64,000 nt of DNA from Leptolyngbya sp. PCC 7375 (GCF_000316115.1 NZ_JH993797.1:792486-856485); one strand, 5' to 3'. Shown: positions 42,730 through 53,711, counted from the stretch's first letter. Numbers and translations are program-made. The notes: generated from the letters alone by a model not told the origin.

Positions 42730-45700
42730 ATCCAATTAGATAATTTACATCAGGCTCAGCCACGATTTATAAGAAAGGCTAAGCGATTAAAAGAACAAAA
42801 AGATTTTGCGTCAAAAGATGCTGTCATGTCGTGGTTGATGCATCGTTGTTTAGTAAAATGTTTAGAGATTTGGCAGCCTGAGTCTGAAGGTGGATATATA
42901 TCTGATTTGCTTTTACAAGGCTTGCATCAAGCAGAGAAAAGTAATCAGAGATTGGTTCGAGACACCTTAACCAAGGATAGATTGATTGAACTCTCAAGAT
43001 GTATGCTGTCAAATTTTGAGAGAATTGATCGTAGTGATAGACCTGAATCATTGCAAACAGAGGTTTCTGTTGTTGGCCGTAGCTATAGAGAAGAACAAAA
43101 AATCAGAGAAAAACTTATTGCCTATTTGTTAAAGCTAAGTGCTTCATTAGCAATTGACGTACGAACATTATCAGAGGTGATTGTTGATCATGTAGGACTG
43201 TCTGATCCACTTTCTTTAGAAGAAACACTTGAAACGATTTCAAAAGCTAGTTGGAGGCCTGCTGGTCAAGGTCGAAAACTTGTTATTGATTGCGGGCATC
43301 AAGCAGTTGATCTTGCATTACATGAACATGTTGAATATTGTAGCGATGCGCTAGCTCATGTACTACAGAAAGTTGTTAATAATGTTTCAGGACTAGAGAG
43401 TTTATCAGGCTTACTTAAGTATGTTTTGCCGGATGGGATTAAACCTATTCTCCATAATGGAGAACCTGCTTATCAAACGCCTCATATTAATTTTCAGCTT
43501 TCCCATGATGAAGTTAGGGAATTGCTTATGGGCGAGCAACTTTATGGTGATCCAACATTAGCAATCAGAGAGCTTTATCAAAATGCTTTGGATGCCTGTC
43601 GTTATAAAGAAGCGCGTCTAAAATATCTGAAGCTTACTAATGAGAATCAGCAAAAAAACAAAGACTGGGAAGGGAAGATTATATTTCGTCAAAGCATTGA
43701 TAAAGAAGGTAGAGCTTACATTGAGTGCGAAGACAATGGTATCGGTATGAGTATGCAACAGATATCTCAGTGCTTTGCTCGTGCTGGTAAGAGATTTTCA
43801 GATTTACCAGAGTTTATAGAAGAACAGGCAGAATGGTCTAAGCATGGTGTAAAGCTTTATCCAAATAGTCAATTTGGGGTAGGGGTACTCAGCTACTTTA
43901 TGCTGGCTGATGAGATCGAAATCTCTACATGCCGTTTTAACAGACAAGGTGATGTTGGTGAATATTTTGATGTCAAAATTCCAGGCAGTAGCGGTCTATT
44001 TCGGGTACGTAGCAGAGGTAATAGAGAAAGCTCTGGAACAATGATTAGGCTATATTTGAATCGTTCTCACTACAAAGGAAAACTGATTTCCTGTATAGAG
44101 ACTTTGCGTCAATTAGTTTGGGTTGCAGAGTTTGAAATGGAGGCCTATCAATTTGGTAGACGAGACGTTTGGGAACCGGGAAAACTTAAACATCCTCAAA
44201 TATTGGAATCTGACTGTATTAGTTGTACAAATGAAAAAATGCAATTGTGGTGGGTCCCTTCAGATACATTTGCACCAAAAGGATGGATACTATCTGACGG
44301 AATTAAGACAGAAAAACGTCAGCCTGGTTTTATAGTCAATTTATTTGGTCAGTACAGACCGAAACTTACTGTAGATAGAAAAGATATTGTTGATTGGGAT
44401 AAGAGCTGGGTTGAACAGTGCCTTGAAAACAGCCTGGTTAAGCTATTAGATTGGGATAATTTGAGTATGCATTGGCTTTGGGCAATGTCCAGGTGGTATC
44501 CAAAGATTACCTCCTCCATAGTTGAAATCTTAGGTCAAGCTAATAAGCTAATAGAAATAGATCAGAGTTCTTTCCTAAAAAATAATCGAGTTAATATTTC
44601 AAAAATAAAATGTTTTTATCTTGACAGAGAAATGACATGGTCAATATCTTCTTTTTCAACAATTAATTTCTTAGCTAACGGAATGCCGTGGTGGGTTCTG
44701 CCGTATCGACTGTTTCTTTGGAGTGAATCTAAAGTAACAAAGGACTTTTTCGTAGGTTCGAGACGCGAAGTTTTAGAAAAGTTTGCTAACACTAGTCCAG
44801 AACTAGGTCCTGAAGATGCCATGTGTATAACATTAGGCCAGGAATTTGGATTTCCTGATCTGATTCAGGAAACTGCTTCACCAGCCCATATTGTATTAGC
44901 AGCATCAAAGAATGGAGAATCGATTCAGAAAACAGCTAAAAGATTTGAAAATTTTTCAAATCTGGGTCTAAATATTCCAACTTTCGACTTTTCGAAAATA
45001 GATGATATAGAAATATCAGATGAGGATATAATCGCTCTTTCTAATAACTTAAGTAAATTTAGTAAATCCCCCTTAGAAAATCATAATATCTCAATACCTC
45101 GCTTAGTTTTATTGGCAATTAAGCTGAGTGAACCTCTTCCTGAAGTATATCAGAGGTTCTATAAATTTAGAGCGTTGGGGCTAAAAGTGCCAGAAATAGA
45201 TCCTGAGAAACTAGAGAACATATCAATTGAACAAGAAGATGTTATATTACTCTCCAGTAAACTTGATGGGGAACAGCCTTTAGAAGAGAATTTTGTTTCT
45301 TTTGGAAGGTTACTTCTCGGAGCCCAAAAACTTAATGAAAATATTTTTGAATCATATAACCGGCTTAAGAAGTTTGAATCTTTAGGGCTGATAATCCCTT
45401 CGCTAAAAGACGATCATTCAGGCCTAAATCATCTTAGCGAAAAGTCAAATATCTTCTCTATAAACTTTGATGGTGTCGCACCTTGGGACAAAGAAAATAT
45501 TGACATTAGTCGTATTCTAGCTATTGCAAAGTATTTGGATGTCACTCCCAAAGATGTCGTTGAGCTTTTTAATAAGTATGAGGGTTTTGGATTAAGAGTT
45601 ACATCTATTGATTCATCTAGTTTAGTTGCCTCACAGAAGATTTCAGATGAGTTTTATAAGTACTTATCACGTTTATTTCGTAATGGTAGTTCAGCTAATA

Positions 45701-46060
45701 GCCTGAAAGTTTCTGATTTTGTATGCCTTGCCGCCTCGTTTGAAGAAAGAAGCTCAGAGATTGTATCGTTTTTTTCTGAGTTTGAATCCTTGGGTTTTAA
45801 GATTCCAAAAATATCTTTTTCTCATTTAGATGATCTGATGCAGGATGAAGATAACTTAGTCGTTATCTCAAGAAAACTTAGAAAATACTTGGATAATTCT
45901 GAAGATGTTCTGCAAAACGAAAGCATTCATATTACGAGGATTTTAGGTGCTGCCTTGATTCTAGACGAATCGTACTCAGAGATAATCAGTAGGCTGTCCC
46001 TATTTTCAGAAATCCTAAATTTAAAGTTACCTGAAAGTTGTGAAAATACATAAAACTAGC

Positions 46061-46092
46061 AGCGAGAGCAGGCTTCTCTCCATACTCTCGCT
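46061..46092 (+). terminator. Terminator of the caspase-HSP90 gene
   Basis: AGCGAGAG pairs with CTCTCGCT across a 16-base loop and is followed by TGTTCT, eight bases after the stop. A moderate terminator that could also serve the converging gene. Confidence 0.5.
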
Positions 46093-46127
46093 TGTTCTCA
46101 TTGGAATTAATTAATTGACGCTAAGGC

Positions 46128-47978
46128 TTAAGAAATGCGCTTTCTAAGTCCTAGCGCAGACAGGCCAAATAACGCCAGCGCAGACACTACACCCGGTTCA
46201 GGAACTGGAGCAATCGTTCCTTCTGGGGTGAGCAACAATGAAATCTCATCACTGTATACACGCCGCTCAGTGCCTAGCAAACTGTAGTCACTGTCAAGCA
46301 GCGGAAAGCTATACACCGGAGTAAAGGTGACTGCCGTATTCTCTCCCTGACGCTCAAGATTAACTTCGAGATGGCCGTAGTGCTTACCCCCTTCAATGAT
46401 CTGTAAAACACCATCAACCTCTTGCCATAGCTCGGGTTCATCCTGGTCAGCCGTCCATTGGCTGAAAGCGTTATACCCTAGGGGTTGGCCATCCTCTGTG
46501 CGAACTTCGCCACGCAGACCGTCGCCTGCAACACCCACATCGTAGTATTGCACGCCAACGCCATCGCCATCTTCATCAACAAAGCTGCGCTCAAACATCT
46601 CGCTATGGCCTGAGAAAACAGCAACAACACCATACTCTTCAAATAGGGGATGGTACTGACGCAAGGGCGTTCCCCCCTGACCACTGGAAAGCTCATGATT
46701 CATCGCAAAACCATGGGTACCGCTAGAGTAAGGGGCATGGTGGAACTGTGCAAAGATGATTTGACCATTGGCACGGGCATCTTCAAGCTGTTCAATTACC
46801 CAATTCCACTGGGGGCTACCAGGATTAAAGTCAGCTAAGTCAGTGCCACCAGCTGCTTCATACTGTTCACGAGTATAATTTTGCTGAGTATCAGTACCGG
46901 GGCCAGTAAATTCCAGACCGCTGATTTTCGGGGGTTGACCTTCGCCACCATAGTTATCGCGAGTGTCATCCGGCTCACCGTTAGAACTATCTAAGGTAAG
47001 AATCGTAATCGGACCGTAGTCAATGCGGTAGTAGTTGTCTTGATGCTCAGGTGTGCCATTGTCAGGCGCATCAAAGTACGTGTGGAATTTATCACGACCA
47101 AACTTAGGCCCAAAGCGACCATCGGCATCAATACCATAGCCACCATTGAGAGCACCAAAGTTCTCCCAATTGCCTAGGGCAGGCAGCAATGGATACTCAG
47201 ACAAACCACTATCAAACTCACCCGCATTGTGACGGAAGAACTCATCCCAGCCAGGCTGATAGCCGCCACCCTGCATCAGGTCTCCAGGCATCATCAAGAA
47301 GTCGGGCTGACGACTGTTGACAATAGCCAGGTTAGCCGCGTAGCCTTCTGTTTCAGTCAGGGCATAACGGAGGCGAGTACCGGTTGTACCAAAGGTCTCA
47401 GCCCACAGGCTATTCTCTGGATCGGGACGAGCGGCTGACCCTGGTGCCAACGTCCCCTGCTGCCAATCACGACCAATTAGACGCCCTGCCGGTTGAGTTT
47501 CACTATCAGCAAAGGTAATAAAGCGAATGCTGTCCCAATCAGCTGCAGTGGGGGCTGTTTTGAAGGTAGAGTTGAATACATTGTCACCCAGTGAAACGGT
47601 GTAATCGTAAGTAGTGTTGGGTGTTAAGCCACTGACATCAATTGTGTGCTTGTAGTTATCATCACCCAGTAACCAGGACCCTGGCTCTAGATCACCAATT
47701 TCCTGAGCCCTTTCGGCATTGGTGTAAGCCAAAACTGGTTCTAAGGAAGGATTGCTAGTGAATGTGAGGGGTGTAGTGAGATCAGCCCCAGTAATCGTGA
47801 GGGTACCCGCAACTTCTGCTTCAGTGAACCAGGTGAAGTACATGCCGTCGGAAGACGGCTGTTGTAAATAGGGATTGACGCGAAAGGTGGCTGCCTGGGC
47901 AGGTGCAACAGCCATTAGGCTAGTGCTTAGCGTTGCTAACAGAGCATGGCTAAACAGCTTAAAACGATTTGAGGACAT
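46128..47978 (-). CDS. Exported metallophosphoesterase with PEP-CTERM anchor
   Basis: The 616-aa protein has a signal peptide (LLATLSTSLMAVAPAQA), an N-terminal fibronectin-like domain as in purple acid phosphatases (about 30-145), and a calcineurin-type phosphoesterase domain. The metal-site motifs are FADSET, PGDLMQGGG, ALGNWENFG, QFHHAPYSSG and FSGHSEMFERS. The extreme C-terminus is a PEP-CTERM sorting tag (PVPEPGVVSALALFGLSALG then RKR). It probably hydrolyses phosphoesters outside the cytoplasmic membrane. The GHSE in place of the usual GHxH is noted. Confidence 0.85.
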   Translation of the reverse strand: MSSNRFKLFSHALLATLSTSLMAVAPAQAATFRVNPYLQQPSSDGMYFTWFTEAEVAGTLTITGADLTTPLTFTSNPSLEPVLAYTNAERAQEIGDLEPGSWLLGDDNYKHTIDVSGLTPNTTYDYTVSLGDNVFNSTFKTAPTAADWDSIRFITFADSETQPAGRLIGRDWQQGTLAPGSAARPDPENSLWAETFGTTGTRLRYALTETEGYAANLAIVNSRQPDFLMMPGDLMQGGGYQPGWDEFFRHNAGEFDSGLSEYPLLPALGNWENFGALNGGYGIDADGRFGPKFGRDKFHTYFDAPDNGTPEHQDNYYRIDYGPITILTLDSSNGEPDDTRDNYGGEGQPPKISGLEFTGPGTDTQQNYTREQYEAAGGTDLADFNPGSPQWNWVIEQLEDARANGQIIFAQFHHAPYSSGTHGFAMNHELSSGQGGTPLRQYHPLFEEYGVVAVFSGHSEMFERSFVDEDGDGVGVQYYDVGVAGDGLRGEVRTEDGQPLGYNAFSQWTADQDEPELWQEVDGVLQIIEGGKHYGHLEVNLERQGENTAVTFTPVYSFPLLDSDYSLLGTERRVYSDEISLLLTPEGTIAPVPEPGVVSALALFGLSALGLRKRIS

Positions 47979-48704
47979 AGGCTCAAGCGATAGATTTGAT
48001 GTTCCTTAAATAAGCGGCGTTGCTGATCCGAACTATGATTTCAGCTGAAAGACACGGCTAAATAGCGCGTCTTCCAGATCGGTTCATCCCAGCAGCGGTA
48101 AAGGCTGGAAGGAGGCTTCTCAGCGGGCGAAAAATACGCCAGTAATGAGGATCAAATGAGAAGAACTTTAACAAAAGATTAATTGAAGTTGATCAACTTG
48201 GTCTTTCTCTTTTAAGAGAAGCTTATCTTCAAGGAAACTTTACGCGGTTAGCCTGTCTGTTAGCTTGCCTTCACAAAAGGTTTGGTGGTGCTCCCCTCGA
48301 CTCCGCTCGGGGAGCGAATAGTTAGTTCCAAGTAGATTTCTACTCCCTGAGGAGAGTCAGTCGCCGTTCCCTGAGGAGAGTCAGTCGCCGTTCCCTGAGC
48401 GGAGTCAGTCGCCGTTCCCTGAGCGGAGTCGAAGGGAACCATTTAGAAAATTTTTCTGCATGATGGAGGTGGACATCTGAATGAAACACACTCCACTGAT
48501 TGGCAAACTTTCAAACAAGTCTTAGTCAGAAACATCATAAATCAAGCAGGAATCTAATCAGATGATGCTGTAGGTAAAGGCCAGATAGATAGGGAAAACC
48601 GTACGTTACAGAACGATATGTAGACGTTACGCTACCGATGAAAGGCAACGCTGAAAATTCCTTATCTTGCAACATGAAGCATCCCTGCCAAGGAACGAAA
48701 AATT
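47979..48704. other. 726-base intergenic region with repeats
   Basis: This gap between divergent genes contains the 24-bp tandem repeats and inverted arms described at 48286-48440. The rest shows no coding signal. The part at 48450-48700 presumably carries the promoter of the following gene, but I cannot place a -10/-35 pair with confidence. Confidence 0.55.
48286..48440. repeat. 24-bp tandem repeats bounded by inverted arms
   Basis: Four units of 24 bp (48344, 48368, 48392 and a partial one from 48416) share CCCTGAG, GAGTCAGTCGCCGT. The left edge CTCGACTCCGCTCGGGGA (about 48296-48313) is inverse to the right edge TCCCTGAGCGGAGTCGA (48416-48432), so the block can fold into one large hairpin. 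Similar GCGGAGTC palindromes are widespread in cyanobacterial intergenic DNA. Confidence 0.75.
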
Positions 48705-49334
48705 ATGGAATCTCTAATTGATTGGCTGCAGCAGATCGACACCTCAATGCTCGGTGACCTTAGTGAACTTGACTGGACGAATATTGCTACCTACGGTGTA
48801 CTAGCCTTGGCACTGGCAGGTGTTGTTTGGACAACAGCAAAGAGTTTGGTTCAGTTCCTATGGCAGAAAACCGAAGGATTTATAGGGTTTGCCGTCAGCA
48901 CTCTGGTTGTTATCTCCTTGTGGTACACCCTTTTACGTGTTCACGTCAGCATCTCGTTTAATCTAGATAAAGAAGTCTTTGATAATCTTCTCTGGTTCTC
49001 CGCAATTCTTTTTACGCCTTACTATTTAATCCATTACAAACTCCTAACAGGTTTTATATTGACCGTAGTCAGAAGTATAGAGCTTGTACTTGACCTACTG
49101 ATCTTCTCCTGGTTTCCACAAAAAGCAGAACAGAATCGTGAGAAATGGAGAACCCGGATCAGTAATCTATATCAGAACTGGAAAGATGGCGTAGAAGCTT
49201 TGTTCCAAAAGGAAAAAACAGTAGTTCCAACAGCTGAGATGCTATTAGATACCAATGAAGGCACCCATCTAACAGAAGGTTCGACAGAAGTGGCTGGAGA
49301 TGCTGAAGAGTTAGGAGAACAGCCAGCATCGTAG
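48705..49334 (+). CDS. Hypothetical membrane protein
   Basis: The 209-aa protein has three or four membrane helices (YGVLALALAGVVWTTA, GFAVSTLVVISLWYTLL, LLWFSAILFTPYYLI and a following one) between a short acidic N-terminus and a soluble C-terminal tail rich in T/E/G. No family is recognised. It is flanked by long intergenic DNA and ends before a strong hairpin. Confidence 0.6.
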   Translation: MESLIDWLQQIDTSMLGDLSELDWTNIATYGVLALALAGVVWTTAKSLVQFLWQKTEGFIGFAVSTLVVISLWYTLLRVHVSISFNLDKEVFDNLLWFSAILFTPYYLIHYKLLTGFILTVVRSIELVLDLLIFSWFPQKAEQNREKWRTRISNLYQNWKDGVEALFQKEKTVVPTAEMLLDTNEGTHLTEGSTEVAGDAEELGEQPAS

Positions 49335-49395
49335 AGACACTGCTGGCACAAAGTGACAGTTGATCGAATATAAGGTGCGATCGCACCTACCCATG

Positions 49396-49429
49396 TCCCT
49401 CTAACCAATGCTTTTAACGGTTAGAGGGA
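49396..49429 (+). terminator. Hairpin after the membrane protein gene
   Basis: TCCCTCTAACC pairs perfectly with GGTTAGAGGGA (11 bp, 12-base loop), 62 bases past the stop. No strong T-run follows. A 14-bp palindrome containing GCGATCGC lies just upstream (about 49375-49388). Confidence 0.5.
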
Positions 49430-49556
49430 TTAACGATGGCTACAGGCAGTCGATTTGGGAAATCCAGGTTTACCATAAAATCAAATACCGAAACCGCTGC
49501 CTTTAACTTTGTCCTAGAAACAATTTAGATACTGTAATTAAGTTTAGCGGGTTTGA

Positions 49557-50198
49557 TTAGAGCTGTGTAGGCAATAAATCCACGCCGATCATGTTGTGAA
49601 TAATATCCGAAACGCAGTCTACGGTGGTGATATATTCGCCATCGATTTCGACACTTACGCCAGCCTCAGTAGGCTGATTAATGTCTAAACGATCCCGTGC
49701 CCAAGACACTATATAAACCGTGTCTTGATTAGGAATGCTGATGGAATAATTTTCATACCGGCCAATCCCCTGCCACTGAAATGTGGATGCGTCCTCACGG
49801 GGCACGTCGAGGACAAGCTCTGGCTGCTCTTCCGGACCAAACACATACTGAATGGCGGTATCCCTGTCATATAGGGCAATCAGTTTATCCTGAGCGGTTC
49901 GACAGGAAAATAAGACCTGGGCACTATCGGGAGACAGGGGTTGGCTAGCCACTGATGGAGTCTCCACTACTGGTTTAGGCTTATCAGGAGTAGAGTTAGG
50001 GTCGGGGCTTAGTGCGATCGCATCCTCAGCAGCTAAATCCTCTTGAACCCATTCAGTTTGTCCTTGTACATCATCAGCGACACGATCAACACTGTCTTGA
50101 CGCTCAGCTGGCCCAGAAGCAACTGCGCAGCTGCCCAATACTGTCATTGCACCGAGGAGCAAAAACACACCGTACTTGAACCTTGGGAAGTGCGCCAT
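49557..50198 (-). CDS. Putative lipoprotein
   Basis: From MAHFPRFKYGVFLLLG (50198) the protein is 213 aa with a lipobox LGSC (residues about 19-22). An acidic, proline-rich linker and a C-terminal domain (VLFSCRTAQDKLIALYDRD, YVFGPEEQPELVLDVPRED) follow. It would be tethered to the membrane outside the cytoplasm. It lies directly downstream of valS on the same strand (43 bases) and may be co-transcribed. Confidence 0.65.
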   Translation of the reverse strand: MAHFPRFKYGVFLLLGAMTVLGSCAVASGPAERQDSVDRVADDVQGQTEWVQEDLAAEDAIALSPDPNSTPDKPKPVVETPSVASQPLSPDSAQVLFSCRTAQDKLIALYDRDTAIQYVFGPEEQPELVLDVPREDASTFQWQGIGRYENYSISIPNQDTVYIVSWARDRLDINQPTEAGVSVEIDGEYITTVDCVSDIIHNMIGVDLLPTQL

Positions 50199-50240
50199 AG
50201 GCCTATGCCTCTGTAACCAATAACAGCTGGAACAACACAA

Positions 50241-53200
50241 TTACAGCATTGCCAATCGCTCTCTCAGCAGTTTTGCCTGGGTCTCTGCTTCAACCAGAGA
50301 GTCCCGAGCTTCCTGAACCACGTGGGCAGGAGCCTTAGCGACAAAGCCCTGATTACTCAAACGACCATTGATGGACTTAATTTCCCCTTCCACCTTAGCC
50401 AGAGATTTCTCGATCTTTTGCTTCAGCGCATCCACATCCACCAGACCCGTCAGCGGAATCAGCACCTGCACAGTACCAAAGACACCGGCAAACATCTGTC
50501 GAGTGTCTCTGATGCCTACAAGCTTCTGTGTGCCTTCGACATCATAGTCTGGCGCACTCTCATCCTTGTTAAAGGTACCGACCACTTCATCCCAGAGTCC
50601 GATGGTATTATCCCAAAGCTGTCGACGGTTGGCTGCTTTCAGTAGGTAGCGACCACCAAACCAAGCCGTGTAACCCACACCTATCATCTGGAAAAATCGA
50701 CCAACAAATGGCACTGTATTGATGCCAGAAATCACAGCTGCCGCCAATCTCAACCCCAGAGCACTTAACCCCAGAAACAGTAGAACAGAGGCAGGCTTTT
50801 TAGCGGCCTTGTATGCCTGTCCCATATAGCCCAGGGGATGCTTTAGAAGAGTTTGCACTGCATCTATACCATCCGCCCAGTCAATTTCTGGTAGTTGTCG
50901 TTCACCAGACTCAGATTTCTCGGAATCGTTAGAGGTCTCTGGCGATGTTACTTCACCAGCAGTTTCTGCCACATTTAAGGTCTTTGCTGTCAACGTGGTG
51001 CTACCAATTGTTAGCGTCTCAACCTTGGCCGCATCCTTGAGATACACCTGGGTTGCATTCAGAATGCGGACTTCGTTGGCATCATCGGTTTTGAGAATCG
51101 CTTCAATTTTGGCCGAAGGTTTGACACCTGCAGCAGCCCGCAAGTTACGAATGGTGCGAATCGTACCAATTAGTAGGTCAAAGTCTTTCTCCAACTCAGC
51201 ATCTACTAGCTCAGGTCGCACGGTTGGGTAGGGCTGCACCGCCAGATAGCTATCCTCACCCGTCTGAGTCAGTGTATGCCAAACCTCTTCAGTGATGTGG
51301 GGTGTAAACGGATGCAACAGCTTGAGAATACCATCAAGAACAAAGGCTAGTGTCTGTTGTGCCACCCGCTTTGAATCCTCATCTTTTCCATAAAGACGGG
51401 GTTTCACCAACTCAATGTACCAGTCACAAAAGTCTCCCCAGGTAAACTCATACAGCACCTTGGCAGCTTCACCCATGCCATATTTGTCGAGATACTCTCG
51501 GGTATTTGTAATGGTCTGGTTAAACTTGGAGAGAATCCACTTATCTGATAGTTCTAACTTGGTAGGTTCAGGCTCGCCCAAATCCGCTGGAGTTTTGCCC
51601 CCCAGATTCATCATCACAAACCGAGAGGCATTCCACAGTTTATTGGTGAAGTTTCGAGATGCCTCAACCGAAGATGACTCATCAGTCTTGCGGTTATAGT
51701 CCAGGCGAATATCTTGACCCGCGCCAGCCACCTCGCGAATCAGGGTATAGCGCAGAGCGTCGGTGCCGTACTTGTTGATCAGCACCAGCGGATCGATGCC
51801 GTTGCCCTTGGACTTGGACATCTTCTGGTTTTTCTCATCCCGCACCAGACCATGGATATACACCGTTTCAAAGGGCATGGTGTCGGTAAAGTGTCCCGCC
51901 ATCATCGTCATCCGGGCCACCCAGAAGAAGATAATGTCAAACCCGGTGACCAGGGTGGTGGTGGGGTAGTAAGCCTGGAAGTCCTTGGCATTTTCATCGG
52001 GCCAGCCCATGGTTGAGAAAGGCCACAGACCGGAGGAGAACCAGGTATCGAGAACATCGGGATCTTGCGTTAGCTGCACGCCTTCGCCAAACTGTTCAAT
52101 CGCTTTAGCGCGAGCTGCTGCTTCTGACTCAGCGACAAAAAATGGTGTGGTGTCGGTAATTTCACCATTGGTTTGACTCACAGCATACCAGGCAGGAATC
52201 TGGTGCCCCCACCATAGCTGACGCGAGATACACCAGTCGCGCAGATTTACCAGCCAATCACGGTATACCTTGGTCCAACGCCCAGGGACAAACCTGGGGG
52301 ACTGGTGATTATCTAGTGCCTCTAGAGCTTTGTCTGCCAGGGGACGAATTTTGACAAACCACTGGGTAGATAGCAGCGGTTCGACCGGCACCTTGCCGCG
52401 GTCGCTATAGGGAACGCTATGCTTATAGTCTTCTATACGCACCAGCGCATCCACGTCATCCAAAGCCGCAACAACTTGCTTACGCGCTTCAAACCGATCA
52501 AGGCCTTCAAAGCGGCCTGCATTTTCATTCATCGACCCATCTTTATGCATGATGGTGATCATGGGCAGATTGTGACGCTCACCCATGGCAAAGTCATTGG
52601 GGTCATGGGCCGGTGTCACTTTGACGCAGCCGGTCCCAAATTCTTTGTCCACATAGTTGTCAGCAATAATTGGAATCTCACGACCTACCAACGGTAACGT
52701 TAGCGTCTTACCCACCATCTCTTGATAGCGCTCATCTTCCGGGTTAACGGCTACTGCCGTATCACCCAGCATGGTTTCGGGACGTGTGGTAGCAACTTCC
52801 ACATGGCCAGACCCATCGGTCAATGGATAGCGGAAGTGCCAGAGATTACCCTCTACTTCTTTGTTTTCAACCTCAACATCGGACACCGCTGACTGACTGG
52901 CAGGGCACCAGTTAACCATATAGTTGCCGCGATAAATTAGCTCTTCTTCGTAGAGCTTAGTAAATGCTTGTAATACAGCCTTCGATAGGCCTTCATCCAT
53001 AGTGAACCGCTCACGGGTCCAGTCTACCGATACACCTAGCTTGCGCAGTTGGTTAACAATGGTGCCACCAGACTCTTCTTTCCATTGCCAGGCCCGCTCT
53101 AAAAACTTTTCACGGCCTACATCTTCACGGTTTTTGCCCTGTGCTTTCAGGTCTTTTTCAAGAATGGTCTGCACCGCAATACTGGCATGGTCGGTTCCTG

Positions 53201-53444
53201 GCAACCACAGAGTATTACGCCCATTCATTCGCTGGTAGCGCACCAGGGTGTCAATTAATACATTCTCAAAGGCATGCCCCATGTGTAGGCTACCAGTGAC
53301 ATTCGGTGGTGGAATTACCACACAAAATGGATCGCCACCATGGTCTGGATCGGCCTTAAATACAGCATTGTCTTCCCAAGCGGACTGCCACTTGGATTCG
53401 GTCTGGGAAGGATCGTACTGGCTCGATAAATTAGGGGCGGTCAT
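50241..53444 (-). CDS. valS: Valyl-tRNA synthetase with membrane CAAD insertion
   Basis: The 1067-aa class I synthetase charges tRNA-Val. HIGH is present as GSLHMGHAF (about 53-61), KMSKS as [10 protein letters not shown], with the editing domain between. The enzyme is about 150 residues longer than usual. Between the anticodon-binding region and the C-terminal coiled coil there is an insert (about 840-960) with two hydrophobic helices, [19 protein letters not shown] and [16 protein letters not shown]. This is the CAAD domain described for cyanobacterial aminoacyl-tRNA synthetases, which ties them to thylakoid membranes. The C-terminal coiled coil ends LLRERLAML. Confidence 0.96.
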   Translation of the reverse strand: MTAPNLSSQYDPSQTESKWQSAWEDNAVFKADPDHGGDPFCVVIPPPNVTGSLHMGHAFENVLIDTLVRYQRMNGRNTLWLPGTDHASIAVQTILEKDLKAQGKNREDVGREKFLERAWQWKEESGGTIVNQLRKLGVSVDWTRERFTMDEGLSKAVLQAFTKLYEEELIYRGNYMVNWCPASQSAVSDVEVENKEVEGNLWHFRYPLTDGSGHVEVATTRPETMLGDTAVAVNPEDERYQEMVGKTLTLPLVGREIPIIADNYVDKEFGTGCVKVTPAHDPNDFAMGERHNLPMITIMHKDGSMNENAGRFEGLDRFEARKQVVAALDDVDALVRIEDYKHSVPYSDRGKVPVEPLLSTQWFVKIRPLADKALEALDNHQSPRFVPGRWTKVYRDWLVNLRDWCISRQLWWGHQIPAWYAVSQTNGEITDTTPFFVAESEAAARAKAIEQFGEGVQLTQDPDVLDTWFSSGLWPFSTMGWPDENAKDFQAYYPTTTLVTGFDIIFFWVARMTMMAGHFTDTMPFETVYIHGLVRDEKNQKMSKSKGNGIDPLVLINKYGTDALRYTLIREVAGAGQDIRLDYNRKTDESSSVEASRNFTNKLWNASRFVMMNLGGKTPADLGEPEPTKLELSDKWILSKFNQTITNTREYLDKYGMGEAAKVLYEFTWGDFCDWYIELVKPRLYGKDEDSKRVAQQTLAFVLDGILKLLHPFTPHITEEVWHTLTQTGEDSYLAVQPYPTVRPELVDAELEKDFDLLIGTIRTIRNLRAAAGVKPSAKIEAILKTDDANEVRILNATQVYLKDAAKVETLTIGSTTLTAKTLNVAETAGEVTSPETSNDSEKSESGERQLPEIDWADGIDAVQTLLKHPLGYMGQAYKAAKKPASVLLFLGLSALGLRLAAAVISGINTVPFVGRFFQMIGVGYTAWFGGRYLLKAANRRQLWDNTIGLWDEVVGTFNKDESAPDYDVEGTQKLVGIRDTRQMFAGVFGTVQVLIPLTGLVDVDALKQKIEKSLAKVEGEIKSINGRLSNQGFVAKAPAHVVQEARDSLVEAETQAKLLRERLAML

Positions 53445-53620
53445 TTCCTTAGGGGTACCTTGAGCGCGATATTAATGACTAACTAACCAATGTTAGGCCA
53501 TAACCGGAAAGTGTCGCAGGACTGGTGCTGTATCGGCTTGAAATTTTGGGAAATAGGGAATGGGGAGTGGGCAATGGGGGGAAATTTCAAGCTTGGCAAT
53601 AGTCGTTTTTTTAAAACAAA

Positions 53621-53643
53621 CGGGGGTAGCAGTGCTACCCCCG
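53621..53643 (-). terminator. Rho-independent terminator between valS and the secreted protein gene
   Basis: CGGGGGTAGC and GCTACCCCCG form a perfect 10-bp stem with a 3-base loop. On the minus strand TTTGTTTT follows. It terminates the gene ending at 53712 before valS. Confidence 0.85.
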
Positions 53644-53711
53644 AAAGCTTCTTTATCTAAGGATTTCACCTAGACAGTAGGCTTATCCCTACTGCCTATT
53701 CCCTTTAAAGA

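Larger units (their letters stand above)
40066..46053 (+). pseudogene. Caspase - HSP90-like ATPase - helical repeat gene, split by IS4 element
   Basis: Keeping 40066-41238 and 42742-46053 gives one 1494-aa frame (REKLRIQLD then NLHQAQPRF). Residues 1-245 are a C14 caspase domain with H83 (YFSGHG) and C137 (VVDACRHG). A helical linker follows. The GHKL/HSP90 ATPase is near 650-870: RELYQNALDACRYK (N box, about 667), CEDNGIGMS (about 721), QFGVGVLSYFM (about 768) and SSGTMIRLYL. The C-terminal 400 residues hold about six 70-residue repeats around LxxFxxLGLxIP. The sequence suggests an ATPase-gated protease that cuts on sensing a trigger, with the trypco1 protein as partner. Currently the halves are separate frames; the second reads from inside the IS. 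Confidence 0.85.

Noticed and set aside
42514..42741. N-terminal 76 residues of the frame continuing into the HSP90-type half
   Set aside because: This stretch lies inside the IS4 element and its target duplication; it is antisense to the transposase gene and not part of the native protein.
48260..48442. Minus-strand frame of 60 codons containing TATDSAQG-type repeats
   Set aside because: The repeated peptide is only the translation of the 24-bp tandem DNA repeat; the period is a multiple of three by chance.
50322..50645. Plus-strand frame of 107 codons opposite valS
   Set aside because: Antisense to the C-terminal coiled coil and CAAD part of valS, with no independent features.
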